A stretch of DNA of 33,365 nt from Chitinophagaceae bacterium (GTDB lineage: Bacteria > Bacteroidota > Bacteroidia > Chitinophagales > Chitinophagaceae): NCBI GenBank assembly GCA_025455365.1, contig JALOMP010000003.1:1-33365 (forward strand), given 5' to 3'. The notes under the pieces are model-generated. The model did no database searches and had not been told where the DNA came from. It was given only the letters and a program-made list of their open reading frames with translations. A program made the translations under genes and the position numbers. Of the stretch, positions 10,808 through 19,043 are shown in pieces (position 1 is the stretch's first letter; the number at the start of each line of letters is the position of its first letter).

Positions 10808-11473
10808 ATGTTCCACGTGAAACAATTCGCCCTTTTTTTATTCCTTACCCTGCCCTTCTTCGGATATGCACAGGGTACGGTTGTCATGGAGAAGAAGGAC
10901 TTTATCTTCAATCGGGAAAAGGACCCCGGTGTAGAAAAATTCCTCTCAGGGTTTCCCGAACTGGAAAAGCTGGATCCCCTTGAGCAGGAAAGTTTTTACT
11001 GGATCAACCTGCTAAGAAAGGATCCGGCTGCCTTCTCACAGCATTACCTCGAACCATTTGTAGAGCAGTTCCCCGAACTGAAAGACAGCTATGTCCGGTC
11101 GCTCAAAAAAGAACTTCGCGAATCGCCACCCCTCGGCATGATTGCCCCGGCGGCCATTGTCCAGAAGGAGGCCGACCGGCATGCCAATGACCTGGCGAAG
11201 AGACTGAAAAAGATTTCCCATGAAACCAGTAGTGGCCGGTCCTTTTCCCAACGGATGGCCGATGCTGGAATAAAGCGTTGTGCGGGAGAGAATGTCTTTG
11301 AGGGCGAAGCAGATGCATTACAGGCCCTGTTGCTGCTGCTGATCGACCAGGGTGTTCCAAACCTTGGCCACCGGAAGGCCTTGCTTAACCCGTCCTTTAA
11401 TATAATGGGCGTTTCTGCGGAGCCTACCTCGGATTCCGTTCATTTTATCGTCCAACTGTTCTCCTGCCAATAG
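10808..11473 (+). CDS. CAP/SCP-domain secreted protein
   Basis: MFHVKQFALFLFLTLPFFGYAQG signal peptide; LDPLEQESFYWINLLRKDPAAF...HANDLAKRLKKISHETSSGRSFSQRMADAGIKRCAGENV...NLGHRKALLNPSFNIMGV CAP motifs. Confidence 0.82.
   Translation: MFHVKQFALFLFLTLPFFGYAQGTVVMEKKDFIFNREKDPGVEKFLSGFPELEKLDPLEQESFYWINLLRKDPAAFSQHYLEPFVEQFPELKDSYVRSLKKELRESPPLGMIAPAAIVQKEADRHANDLAKRLKKISHETSSGRSFSQRMADAGIKRCAGENVFEGEADALQALLLLLIDQGVPNLGHRKALLNPSFNIMGVSAEPTSDSVHFIVQLFSCQ
10809..10824. promoter_or_regulatory. parS-like centromere site 1
   Basis: TGTTCCACGTGAAACA, exact match to the parS consensus TGTTNCACGTGAAACA; overlaps the CAP gene start codon. Confidence 0.8.
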
Positions 11474-11488
11474 GTTCCACGTGGAACA
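11473..11488. promoter_or_regulatory. parS-like centromere site 2
   Basis: GGTTCCACGTGGAACA; perfect 14-bp palindromic core GTTCCACGTGGAAC; overlaps the last base of the CAP gene stop codon. Confidence 0.7.
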
Positions 11489-11525
11489 GTCCGCCCGGTT
11501 CCGGCTGGAATCGTAATTTTGCCCC

Positions 11526-13394
11526 ATGTTTCCTGAGTATGATGTTATTGTAGTAGGCGCCGGCCATGCCGGTTGTGAGGCTGCGGCCGCTGCCGCCAAT
11601 ATGGGCAGTCGGACGCTCCTGTTGACCATGAACATGCAGACAATGGCACAGATGAGCTGTAACCCGGCTATGGGAGGCATCGCGAAGGGGCAGATTGTGC
11701 GGGAGATAGATGCCCTTGGCGGATATTCCGGGATCGTGACAGACCAATCGATGATCCAGTTTCGGATGCTGAATAGGTCCAAAGGGCCAGCCATGTGGAG
11801 CCCCCGTGCGCAGAGCGACCGCATGCTTTTTACCAAGAAATGGCGTGAGATGCTGGAACAGACCCCCAACCTGGATTTTTACCAGGATATGGTGAATGGG
11901 ATCCTGGTAAAAGACGGTCGATGCGTGGGGGTGAAAACCGGGATGGGGCATGAAATCCGGGCAAGAGCGGTGGTGCTTACGAATGGTACCTTTCTGAACG
12001 GCATTATTCATGTTGGCGAAAAGAACTTCCAAGGGGGCCGGATGGCTGAGAGAGCCTCCTCCGGGATCACCGAACAACTCCAGTCACTTGGTTTTGAAAG
12101 CGATCGGTTAAAAACCGGTACGCCGCCCCGGATAGACGGGAGAAGCCTGGATTACACGCGAATGGAAGAACAGCCGGGAGACCCAGAGATTTCCGGCTTT
12201 TCATACCTGGACATAGAGAAAATCAATCCCCGGCAACAAAGAAGCTGCTGGATAACCTATACCAACGACCAGGTTCATGAAACCCTGAAGACGGGATTTG
12301 CCCAAAGCCCCATGTTTGCCGGGCGGATCGACGGTGTGGGACCACGCTATTGCCCCAGCATCGAAGACAAGATCAACCGTTTTGCTGAGCGCGACAGGCA
12401 CCAGCTTTTCGTGGAACCGGAAGGCTGGGACACCGTGGAAATCTATGTAAACGGCTTCAGCACATCCCTGCCCGAAGATGTCCAATTCAAAGCCCTTCGT
12501 ATGGTTCCCGGGTTCGAGCAATGCAGGATGTTCCGGCCCGGGTATGCCATCGAATATGACTATTTTCCCCCTACACAGCTTGACTACTCATTGGAAACCA
12601 AGCTATTACAGAATCTTTTCTTCGCCGGCCAGATCAACGGAACCACCGGGTATGAAGAGGCTGCCTGCCAGGGCCTGATGGCCGGCATTAACGCCCATTT
12701 GAAAGTTAGGGAACTGGAGCCCCTGGTTCTCAAAAGAAGCGAGGCGTATATCGGGGTGCTGGTGGATGACCTGATCAGCAAAGGTACCCAGGAACCTTAC
12801 CGGATGTTTACGTCCAGGGCAGAGTACAGAACCCTGTTGCGCCAGGATAATGCAGACCTGAGGCTGACGGCCATCAGTCGGCGCCTGGGCCTGGCATCGG
12901 AGGCAAGGGTGGAAAGGCTCCGGGAAAAAGAGACCGGGGTAGCAGATATAAAGTTGATTATCAATGAGTTGTCTATAGAGCCTGGAGAACTTAACGGATT
13001 CCTGGAGAGCAAGTCATCGGCTCCCCTTAGTCAAAAACAGAAATTATCACAGATCCTGCTTCGCCCCGGCATCAGCCTCCAGGAACTCGCAGCGGCCCTG
13101 CCCAAATTGGGCGAAGCGCTGCGGGGGTACCGCCCTGAAATCATTGAACAGGCTGAAGTGCAGGTAAAATATGATGTGTACATAGAAAAGGAGAGAGAAC
13201 TGGTGGGCAGGATGAGCCAGATGGAAGAACTGGAAATTCCCTTTTCCTTTGATTATACACGGGTCAAAGCCATCAGCACGGAAGCTCGTGAAAAACTGGG
13301 AAGGATTAAGCCGAGGACACTTGGCCAGGCATCCCGGATTTCCGGCATCAATCCTTCCGATGTACAGATCCTGATGGTATATATGGGTAGATAG
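11526..13394 (+). CDS. mnmG: tRNA uridine-5-carboxymethylaminomethyl(34) synthesis enzyme MnmG
   Basis: YDVIVVGAGHAGCEAAAAAANMGSRTLLLTMN...CNPAMGGIAKGQIVREIDALGG...LKTGTPPRIDGRSLDY. Confidence 0.97.
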   Translation: MFPEYDVIVVGAGHAGCEAAAAAANMGSRTLLLTMNMQTMAQMSCNPAMGGIAKGQIVREIDALGGYSGIVTDQSMIQFRMLNRSKGPAMWSPRAQSDRMLFTKKWREMLEQTPNLDFYQDMVNGILVKDGRCVGVKTGMGHEIRARAVVLTNGTFLNGIIHVGEKNFQGGRMAERASSGITEQLQSLGFESDRLKTGTPPRIDGRSLDYTRMEEQPGDPEISGFSYLDIEKINPRQQRSCWITYTNDQVHETLKTGFAQSPMFAGRIDGVGPRYCPSIEDKINRFAERDRHQLFVEPEGWDTVEIYVNGFSTSLPEDVQFKALRMVPGFEQCRMFRPGYAIEYDYFPPTQLDYSLETKLLQNLFFAGQINGTTGYEEAACQGLMAGINAHLKVRELEPLVLKRSEAYIGVLVDDLISKGTQEPYRMFTSRAEYRTLLRQDNADLRLTAISRRLGLASEARVERLREKETGVADIKLIINELSIEPGELNGFLESKSSAPLSQKQKLSQILLRPGISLQELAAALPKLGEALRGYRPEIIEQAEVQVKYDVYIEKERELVGRMSQMEELEIPFSFDYTRVKAISTEAREKLGRIKPRTLGQASRISGINPSDVQILMVYMGR

Positions 13395-13415
13395 GCCACC
13401 TGGAATTCCTCAGCC

Positions 13416-14018
13416 ATGCAACAAAATTCCGCATCCGACAAACAGCTGGAGCTACTGCATACTTTTGTGCAGCGGATTCATCCGATGGGAGACGACGCGT
13501 GGAACGCATTTGCCGGGATATGGCACACGGTAAAGGTTAAACGAAAAACGGGCCTCTTGTCGCCGGGCCAGACGGAACGGCATGTATATTTTGTACTGGA
13601 AGGTGTCCAGCGGGCGTATTTCATGGATGACGACGGCAGGGAGACAACGATTGTCTTTACCTATCCAACATCCTTTTCCGGGGTCGCGGATTCATTTCTC
13701 ACCCAAACACCCAGCATCTATTTTTTTGAAACCCTCACACCCAGTCTTTTCCTACGGTCGGACTACCCGTCTTTCCAGGAAATCACGGACCGTTATCCAA
13801 GCGTAGAGCGCATGATCCGCCAGGCAACGGCTTTTGCTCTGAAAGGCGCCCTGGAACGGCAGGTCGAGCTCAGCGCGTTTTCGGCAGAGCGGAAATTCAC
13901 CACCCTGCTGCGGCGAAGTCCGCATCTCCTGCAACTGATTCCGCAGAAATACCTGGCTTCCTACGCAGGGATTGATGAAGCCACTTTCAGCAAGCTCATG
14001 AAAAAGATTCGTCTCTGA
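13416..14018 (+). CDS. Crp/Fnr family cyclic-nucleotide-binding-like regulator (short C-terminus)
   Basis: GLLSPGQTERHVYFVLEGVQRAYFMDDDGRETTIVFTYPTSFSG cNMP-binding fold; C-terminal YLASYAGIDEATFSKLMKKIRL, HTH-like remnant. Confidence 0.75.
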   Translation: MQQNSASDKQLELLHTFVQRIHPMGDDAWNAFAGIWHTVKVKRKTGLLSPGQTERHVYFVLEGVQRAYFMDDDGRETTIVFTYPTSFSGVADSFLTQTPSIYFFETLTPSLFLRSDYPSFQEITDRYPSVERMIRQATAFALKGALERQVELSAFSAERKFTTLLRRSPHLLQLIPQKYLASYAGIDEATFSKLMKKIRL

Positions 14019-14083
14019 AATCTTGGCCGATTCCAATTTTTTCCATCCAGGTCCGCAATAGTTTTGGTGTAAATTTAAAAGAG

Positions 14084-14689
14084 ATGCCTCCCACGTATGT
14101 AACCAGTGATTTCTTAAGCCAGCGGATCCGGGAAACAGAAAAAATAATCCGTGAAGTCCTGCTGCTGGCGGACTCCCATGCACCCGGTGATTTTCTTGTT
14201 CAACCGGATCCCGCCAGCTGGTCGGCTGCACAGGTGATAGAGCACCTGAATAGCTACAACCGGTACTACCTGCCCGCCATAAGGCATGCATTGGAAAAGA
14301 AACCATTACCGGTTACGCGTGAACGTTACCATGCCGGCTGGCTGGGCGCGTATTTTGCCGCCCTGATGATGCCTCAGCCAGGCGGACGGGTAAAGAAGAA
14401 AATGCAATCGCCCCGTGACCACCGGCCGGCCCCGGCATTGGATGTGGTAAAAGTGCTTGAAGAATTCAAGTCCGGTCAGGAACTGTTGCTGGCGTACATG
14501 CGTGAGTCAGCAAAAACGGATATCGGGGCGATCCGGATTCCCGTTTCAATCAGTCCGCTGATCCGGCTTAAACTGGGGGATACATTTCATTTCCTGGTTG
14601 CCCACCAGCTTCGCCATCTTGAACAGGTAAAGAGAATTTTTCCTATTTTAATGTCGCTAAAGTTAGTGACACCCCCCAGCGGGAAATAG
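14084..14689 (+). CDS. DinB family protein
   Basis: WSAAQVIEHLNSYNRYYLPAIRHALEK ... FHFLVAHQLRHLEQVKRI, DinB four-helix pattern with spaced His. Confidence 0.75.
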   Translation: MPPTYVTSDFLSQRIRETEKIIREVLLLADSHAPGDFLVQPDPASWSAAQVIEHLNSYNRYYLPAIRHALEKKPLPVTRERYHAGWLGAYFAALMMPQPGGRVKKKMQSPRDHRPAPALDVVKVLEEFKSGQELLLAYMRESAKTDIGAIRIPVSISPLIRLKLGDTFHFLVAHQLRHLEQVKRIFPILMSLKLVTPPSGK

Positions 14690-14785
14690 CATCGCTTCAC
14701 TACAAACTCGTCGGCTTCAGATCCTCACCCGTGAACGCATCCCCCAAATTGGTGCAGCCCTTATTCAAACACTTAAAACCATCAC

Positions 14786-15781
14786 ATGCAACACAAGAAC
14801 CGTAGTGTACTTTCTAGCCTGGTTGCCATGCTTTTTTTAATTGCCTGGTCCTGTGGCAATCCCGATTCCAGTCAGCCGGAAACACAGACAGATTCACCGG
14901 GCATTGCGGACAGCGTACAAGCCAGCCTTGACAGGGGACGTTACCTTGCAAACCATGTTACGGGATGCCTCGATTGCCACAGCCAACGGGATTTCACGAA
15001 ATATGCGGGCCCGATCATACCCGGAACCGAAGGCAAGGGCGGGGAGCTTTTCGATCCCAAAGTGGGCGTACCGGGAGAAATTTATGCGCCGAATATAACA
15101 CCGGCTGCCCTGAAGGACTGGACCGACGAAGAATTGACAAGGGCGATCACCGAGGGCATCAACAAAAAGGGCGATACGCTCTTCCCGTTGATGCCTTATA
15201 TGACATTCGCCCAAATGTCACAGGCCGATATCCAGGATATCATCCGATATATCAGGAGCCTGGCGCCTATTGAGAACACGGTTCCGCCCCGTAAACTCTT
15301 CATTCCGATTGCGGCCGCTGTACCCCCTCATCCCAAGCCAGACCTGGCAAAGAATATTAAACCCTCTCCGGACGACCCGGTAAAATATGGTGAATACCTG
15401 GTTCGCAGCGGGTCCTGTTCCGACTGCCATACGCCCATGGTGAACGGCGCCCCGGATTTTGCCCGCTACATGGCCGGGGGTAACAGCTTTAGTGACGGTG
15501 TTTTCACGGTGATATCGCCCAATATCACCTCCGACACACTCACAGGCATTGGTAAGTGGACGGAAGAAATGTTCCTGCAGAAATTTGCCGCCAGTGCGGA
15601 AAAGGCCCGCCAGGCAGATAAACCCGGGGCAATAAACACATTTATGCCCTGGGAATTCTTTGCCAGTATGAAACAGGAAGACCTGAAGGCGATTTATGCC
15701 TACCTCAGAACGGTAAAGCCCGTCCAACAAACCATCGTCAAATGGCCACCACCATCTTCACAGAAAAAAGCGAAATCCTAG
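14786..15781 (+). CDS. Diheme cytochrome c lipoprotein
   Basis: Lipobox LIAWSCGN; two CxxCH motifs (CLDCH, CSDCH); LTRAITEGINKKGDTLFPLMPYMTFAQMSQADIQDIIRYIRSL. Confidence 0.88.
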   Translation: MQHKNRSVLSSLVAMLFLIAWSCGNPDSSQPETQTDSPGIADSVQASLDRGRYLANHVTGCLDCHSQRDFTKYAGPIIPGTEGKGGELFDPKVGVPGEIYAPNITPAALKDWTDEELTRAITEGINKKGDTLFPLMPYMTFAQMSQADIQDIIRYIRSLAPIENTVPPRKLFIPIAAAVPPHPKPDLAKNIKPSPDDPVKYGEYLVRSGSCSDCHTPMVNGAPDFARYMAGGNSFSDGVFTVISPNITSDTLTGIGKWTEEMFLQKFAASAEKARQADKPGAINTFMPWEFFASMKQEDLKAIYAYLRTVKPVQQTIVKWPPPSSQKKAKS

Positions 15782-15783
15782 CA

Positions 15784-15815
15784 TAAAAAAACCGGCCACT
15801 GGCCGGCTTTTTTTT
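15784..15815. terminator. Bidirectional terminator between convergent genes
   Basis: A-tract, CCGGCC-act-GGCCGG stem, T-tract. Confidence 0.8.
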
Positions 15816-15827
15816 GGGTTTTCCTGT

Positions 15828-16502
15828 TCAGGCTACCAAACGCAGGTGTTTAACCCCGTTTTGCCGCGTATGCTGAAGGGCTTGCCTGGTCACAGGATCC
15901 AAACCATCAATCAGCGTCCATTTTTGTTCATATGTTTCGGTGGTGTCCGTATCCAGCCAATGCCTGATTTCGCTTACGGCCATGCCTTTAAGCAGTATAA
16001 CCGCAAAGGCGTCACCGGATCCGCCGGCCCGTGTAAACAGTTCGGACAATTCTTCGAGGGAGCTGCTTTTATGTGCGGCCTGGCCTGCAATTTCCCTGAA
16101 AATGGCATCCTGGTGGTTCATGTAGACCATCAGGAAAGAAACCATCTTGCAAAATGCTTCCTGTATGGCGATGCCGGTTTTCAGAAAATGACCGGTAGTG
16201 CCCGGCTGGAAATACTGTTGTACAAGCCTTTCCAGCATCCGGCTATGGGATTCGGCTTCCCTTTTTTCTTCTTCCAGCAGGGATACGGAAAAGGGGGCTT
16301 CCAGGGCCAGCGCAGGGAAAAAGAACTGGGTTTCCAGTAAATATTTCCTGTCCAGCGTTCTGAGTAATTCCTGTAGTTCAGAGGCCATTTTACGGCCTTC
16401 TTCGGTGTTGGTAAAGTCCGTTTGCTGAACCCTTATCCCGGTTTCGAAGAGCCATACCCTGAAGCCCTTGTGGATTCTTTCGTTCATTCCTGCCTGTTTC
16501 AT
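15828..16502 (-). CDS. Helical, possibly hemerythrin-like/unknown protein
   Basis: Long helical ORF with LETQFFFPALALEAPFSVSLLEEEKREAESHSRMLERL, reminiscent of a hemerythrin/HHE domain but with weak metal-ligand conservation. The ORF itself is well supported (terminator, divergent from the crp gene). Confidence 0.5.
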   Translation of the reverse strand: MKQAGMNERIHKGFRVWLFETGIRVQQTDFTNTEEGRKMASELQELLRTLDRKYLLETQFFFPALALEAPFSVSLLEEEKREAESHSRMLERLVQQYFQPGTTGHFLKTGIAIQEAFCKMVSFLMVYMNHQDAIFREIAGQAAHKSSSLEELSELFTRAGGSGDAFAVILLKGMAVSEIRHWLDTDTTETYEQKWTLIDGLDPVTRQALQHTRQNGVKHLRLVA

Positions 16503-16698
16503 GTCCTTGCTTTTGTGTCTTTTGTGAATCGTTCGTCTGCATATATAGACGTGGCAGGAAAGCAGATGTTACAGCCTGGGCCGGGTATGTCGGTAAAAAA
16601 CGGCCAGTTCCACACCTGTGGCTGGTGGACGGGATGAACGGGGCAGACTGTTAAACATTTTGACAGTTTTGCAGAAATGCCTGTTTCAAATTAAGCGG

Positions 16699-16706
16699 TA
16701 CATTTG
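16699..16706 (+). promoter_or_regulatory. -7 box of the Crp gene (TACATTTG)
   Basis: Exact TAnnTTTG, 3 bp before ATG 16710. Confidence 0.45.
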
Positions 16707-16709
16707 GGT

Positions 16710-17351
16710 ATGACCAGCACCATGTATTCTCCGGCGGAAATCATGCGATTTTTTCCCCTGTTTGACAGGGAACTTGCCGATTTTCTGTCTGAAATAGGCG
16801 AATTAAAAACCTTTAAGGAAGGCGAAGTGCTGATGAAGACCGGCCAGTATTTCAAGGCATCCATGCTGCTCGTCAGCGGCCGGGTCAAACTTTACCGCGA
16901 AGGGGAGGACGGAAACGAGTTTTTCATGTATTTCCTCGAAGGGGGGAATGCCTGTGCCCTGAGCATGATCTGCGCTACCCGGAACCAGGCCAGCGGCATC
17001 ATGGCCGTGGCGGTGGAAGATACGGAAGTGATCATGATCCCCATCCGGTATATGGACCAGCTGATGACCCAGTATAAGTCCTGGTATTATTTCGTCCTGG
17101 AAACCTACCGTAACCGTTTTGAAGAACTGCTGGTAGTGATTGACAATATCGCGTTCAAGAATATGGACGAACGGCTGGAATGGTATCTCCGCCAGCAGGC
17201 TGCAAAAATTGGCAACCACTTAAGCCTCACCCACCAGCAGATTGCCAATGACCTGAATTCATCCAGGGAAGTCATTTCCCGCCTCCTGAAAAAGATGGAA
17301 AGAAATAACCGTCTTATCCTGCACAGGAACCATATCGAGTGGATCGGATGA
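16710..17351 (+). CDS. Crp/Fnr family transcriptional regulator (putative sulfur-island regulator)
   Basis: cNMP fold FKEGEVLMKTGQYFKASMLLVSGRVKLYREGEDGNEFFMYFLEGG; HTH LTHQQIANDLNSSREVISRLLKKMERNNRL with CRP-like SRExxxR recognition helix. Confidence 0.92.
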   Translation: MTSTMYSPAEIMRFFPLFDRELADFLSEIGELKTFKEGEVLMKTGQYFKASMLLVSGRVKLYREGEDGNEFFMYFLEGGNACALSMICATRNQASGIMAVAVEDTEVIMIPIRYMDQLMTQYKSWYYFVLETYRNRFEELLVVIDNIAFKNMDERLEWYLRQQAAKIGNHLSLTHQQIANDLNSSREVISRLLKKMERNNRLILHRNHIEWIG

Positions 17352-17420
17352 TGGTGAGAAATTTCTGCTGATTCCTGCTTTTCCAGCGTAGACTGATTGC
17401 CATCTGGCGACAGGTTTCAA

Positions 17421-17436
17421 TGTGACAAAAGTCATA
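17421..17436. promoter_or_regulatory. Crp/Fnr-type operator, site 1 (persulfide dioxygenase)
   Basis: TGTGAC-AAAA-GTCATA; centre 17428.5, 33 bp upstream of the centre of the -7-like CAATTTTG (17458-17465). Confidence 0.7.
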
Positions 17437-17439
17437 GAT

Positions 17440-17487
17440 GGCTGCTTTTTTAATGGTCAATTTTGTATTCCAACCATTAAAACAGCC
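17440..17487. repeat. Imperfect inverted repeat around the promoter of the persulfide dioxygenase
   Basis: GGCTGCTTTTTTAATGGT (17440-17457) vs ACCATTAAAACAGCC (17473-17487; reverse complement GGCTGTTTTAATGGT); 15-nt loop holds the -7-like box. Confidence 0.7.
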
Positions 17488-17490
17488 AAT

Positions 17491-18912
17491 ATGAAAATCG
17501 AGCAAATTTATACAGGATGCCTGGCACAGGGCGCTTATTACATTGAATGCAATGGTGAAGCGGCCGTAGTGGATCCGCTGCGCGAAGTATCGCCTTACCT
17601 GGAGAAAGCTAAAAAGGATGGTGCCAGGATCAAGTATGTATTTGAAACCCATTTTCACGCAGATTTTGTGTCCGGTCATCTCGACCTCGCCAAAGCTTCC
17701 GGCGCAACGATCGTGTACGGTCCTACGGCGAAGCCCGCATTCGAAGCACATATCGCGAAAGACGGGGAGGAATTCAAACTGGGCAATATCACGATCCAGG
17801 TAATCCACACACCCGGGCATACCATGGAATCCAGCTGCTTCCTGCTGAAGGACGAAACGGGAAAACCAACAAGCCTGTTCAGTGGGGACACGCTGTTTAT
17901 TGGCGATGTGGGTCGTCCTGATCTCGCGCAAAAAGTCATTGCGGAACTGACGCAGGAAAAACTCGCGGCGCACTTGTTTGAATCCCTTCGCAACAAGATC
18001 ATGCCTTTGGCGGATGATATTATCGTTTACCCCGCCCATGGTGCAGGCAGCGCCTGCGGCAAGAACATGAGCAAGGAAACCACGGATACCCTGGGCAACC
18101 AAAAGAAAACAAATTATGCGCTGAATCCTAACCTCACCAAAGAAGGGTTCATCAAGGAAGTACTTACCGGGTTGGTGGCGCCTCCTGCTTATTTCCCATT
18201 GAACGTGCTCATGAATATCAAGGGATACGACAGCATCGACGAAGTACTGAAGCGCGGACAGCATAAACTGGGACCTGCCGCTTTCGAAGCAGCTGCCAAT
18301 GAAACCGGCGCCCTGGTACTCGATACCCGTACCCCGGAATCTTTCGCCCAGGGATTCGTTCCCAATTCGATCAATATTGGTATCGATGGCAGTTTCGCCC
18401 CCTGGGTAGGAACCCTGATCCCCGATATCAAGCAACAGATACTGCTGGTAACAGAACCGGGCAGGGAAGAAGAAGTGATCACGAGGCTTGCGCGGGTAGG
18501 GTATGATTACTGCATTGGTTACCTGGACGGCGGATTTGAAGCCTGGAAGAAAGCCGGCCTTGAAACGGACAGCATCCGTTCCATCACCGCAGACGAACTC
18601 GCAGACATCAGGGCAAAAAATAAGGACGCCCATATCCTGGACGTTCGCAAGAAAAGCGAATTTGATTCAGAGCATGTGGTTGACGCGGAGAACGCTCCAC
18701 TTGATTTCATCAATGATGCCCTTGCCCGGATCAACAGGAAGGAAACCTACTACGTGCATTGTGCCGGCGGCTACCGGTCCATGATTTTTGTATCCACCCT
18801 GCGTGCCCGCGGATTTGATAACCTGGTGGATGTGAAAGGTGGATTCAAGGCCATCAAGGAAACCGGAAAATTCAAGATCACAGATTATGTGTGCCCCAGC
18901 ACCATGCTTTGA
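17491..18912 (+). CDS. MBL-fold persulfide dioxygenase with two rhodanese domains (CstB/ETHE1-like)
   Basis: MKIEQIYTGCLAQGAYYIECNGEAAVVDP; THFHADFVSGH; HTPGHTMESSCF; SGDTLFIGDVGRPDL; YPAHGAGSACGKN; rhodanese 1 without catalytic Cys (LLVTEPGREEE), rhodanese 2 with VHCAGGYRS. Confidence 0.9.
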   Translation: MKIEQIYTGCLAQGAYYIECNGEAAVVDPLREVSPYLEKAKKDGARIKYVFETHFHADFVSGHLDLAKASGATIVYGPTAKPAFEAHIAKDGEEFKLGNITIQVIHTPGHTMESSCFLLKDETGKPTSLFSGDTLFIGDVGRPDLAQKVIAELTQEKLAAHLFESLRNKIMPLADDIIVYPAHGAGSACGKNMSKETTDTLGNQKKTNYALNPNLTKEGFIKEVLTGLVAPPAYFPLNVLMNIKGYDSIDEVLKRGQHKLGPAAFEAAANETGALVLDTRTPESFAQGFVPNSINIGIDGSFAPWVGTLIPDIKQQILLVTEPGREEEVITRLARVGYDYCIGYLDGGFEAWKKAGLETDSIRSITADELADIRAKNKDAHILDVRKKSEFDSEHVVDAENAPLDFINDALARINRKETYYVHCAGGYRSMIFVSTLRARGFDNLVDVKGGFKAIKETGKFKITDYVCPSTML

Positions 18913-18991
18913 TCTGCAAGAAAGGTCATACGACAGCAAAAGATAGTGGACATTGAACGTTCACATTCAGGTTCTTTAGTGTTTGAGTAAC

Positions 18992-19024
18992 GGGGGGATG
19001 TTTCTACTCCCCCCTTGATTTTTT
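18992..19024 (+). terminator. Terminator after the persulfide dioxygenase
   Basis: GGGGGG-atgtttctact-CCCCCC followed by TTGATTTTTT. Confidence 0.6.
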
Positions 19025-19043
19025 AACAACCTTAATAAATTAT

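Noticed and set aside
17314-18633. 439-aa minus-strand ORF antisense to the persulfide dioxygenase
   Set aside because: Mirror ORF of a clearly conserved coding gene; composition has no recognisable domain.
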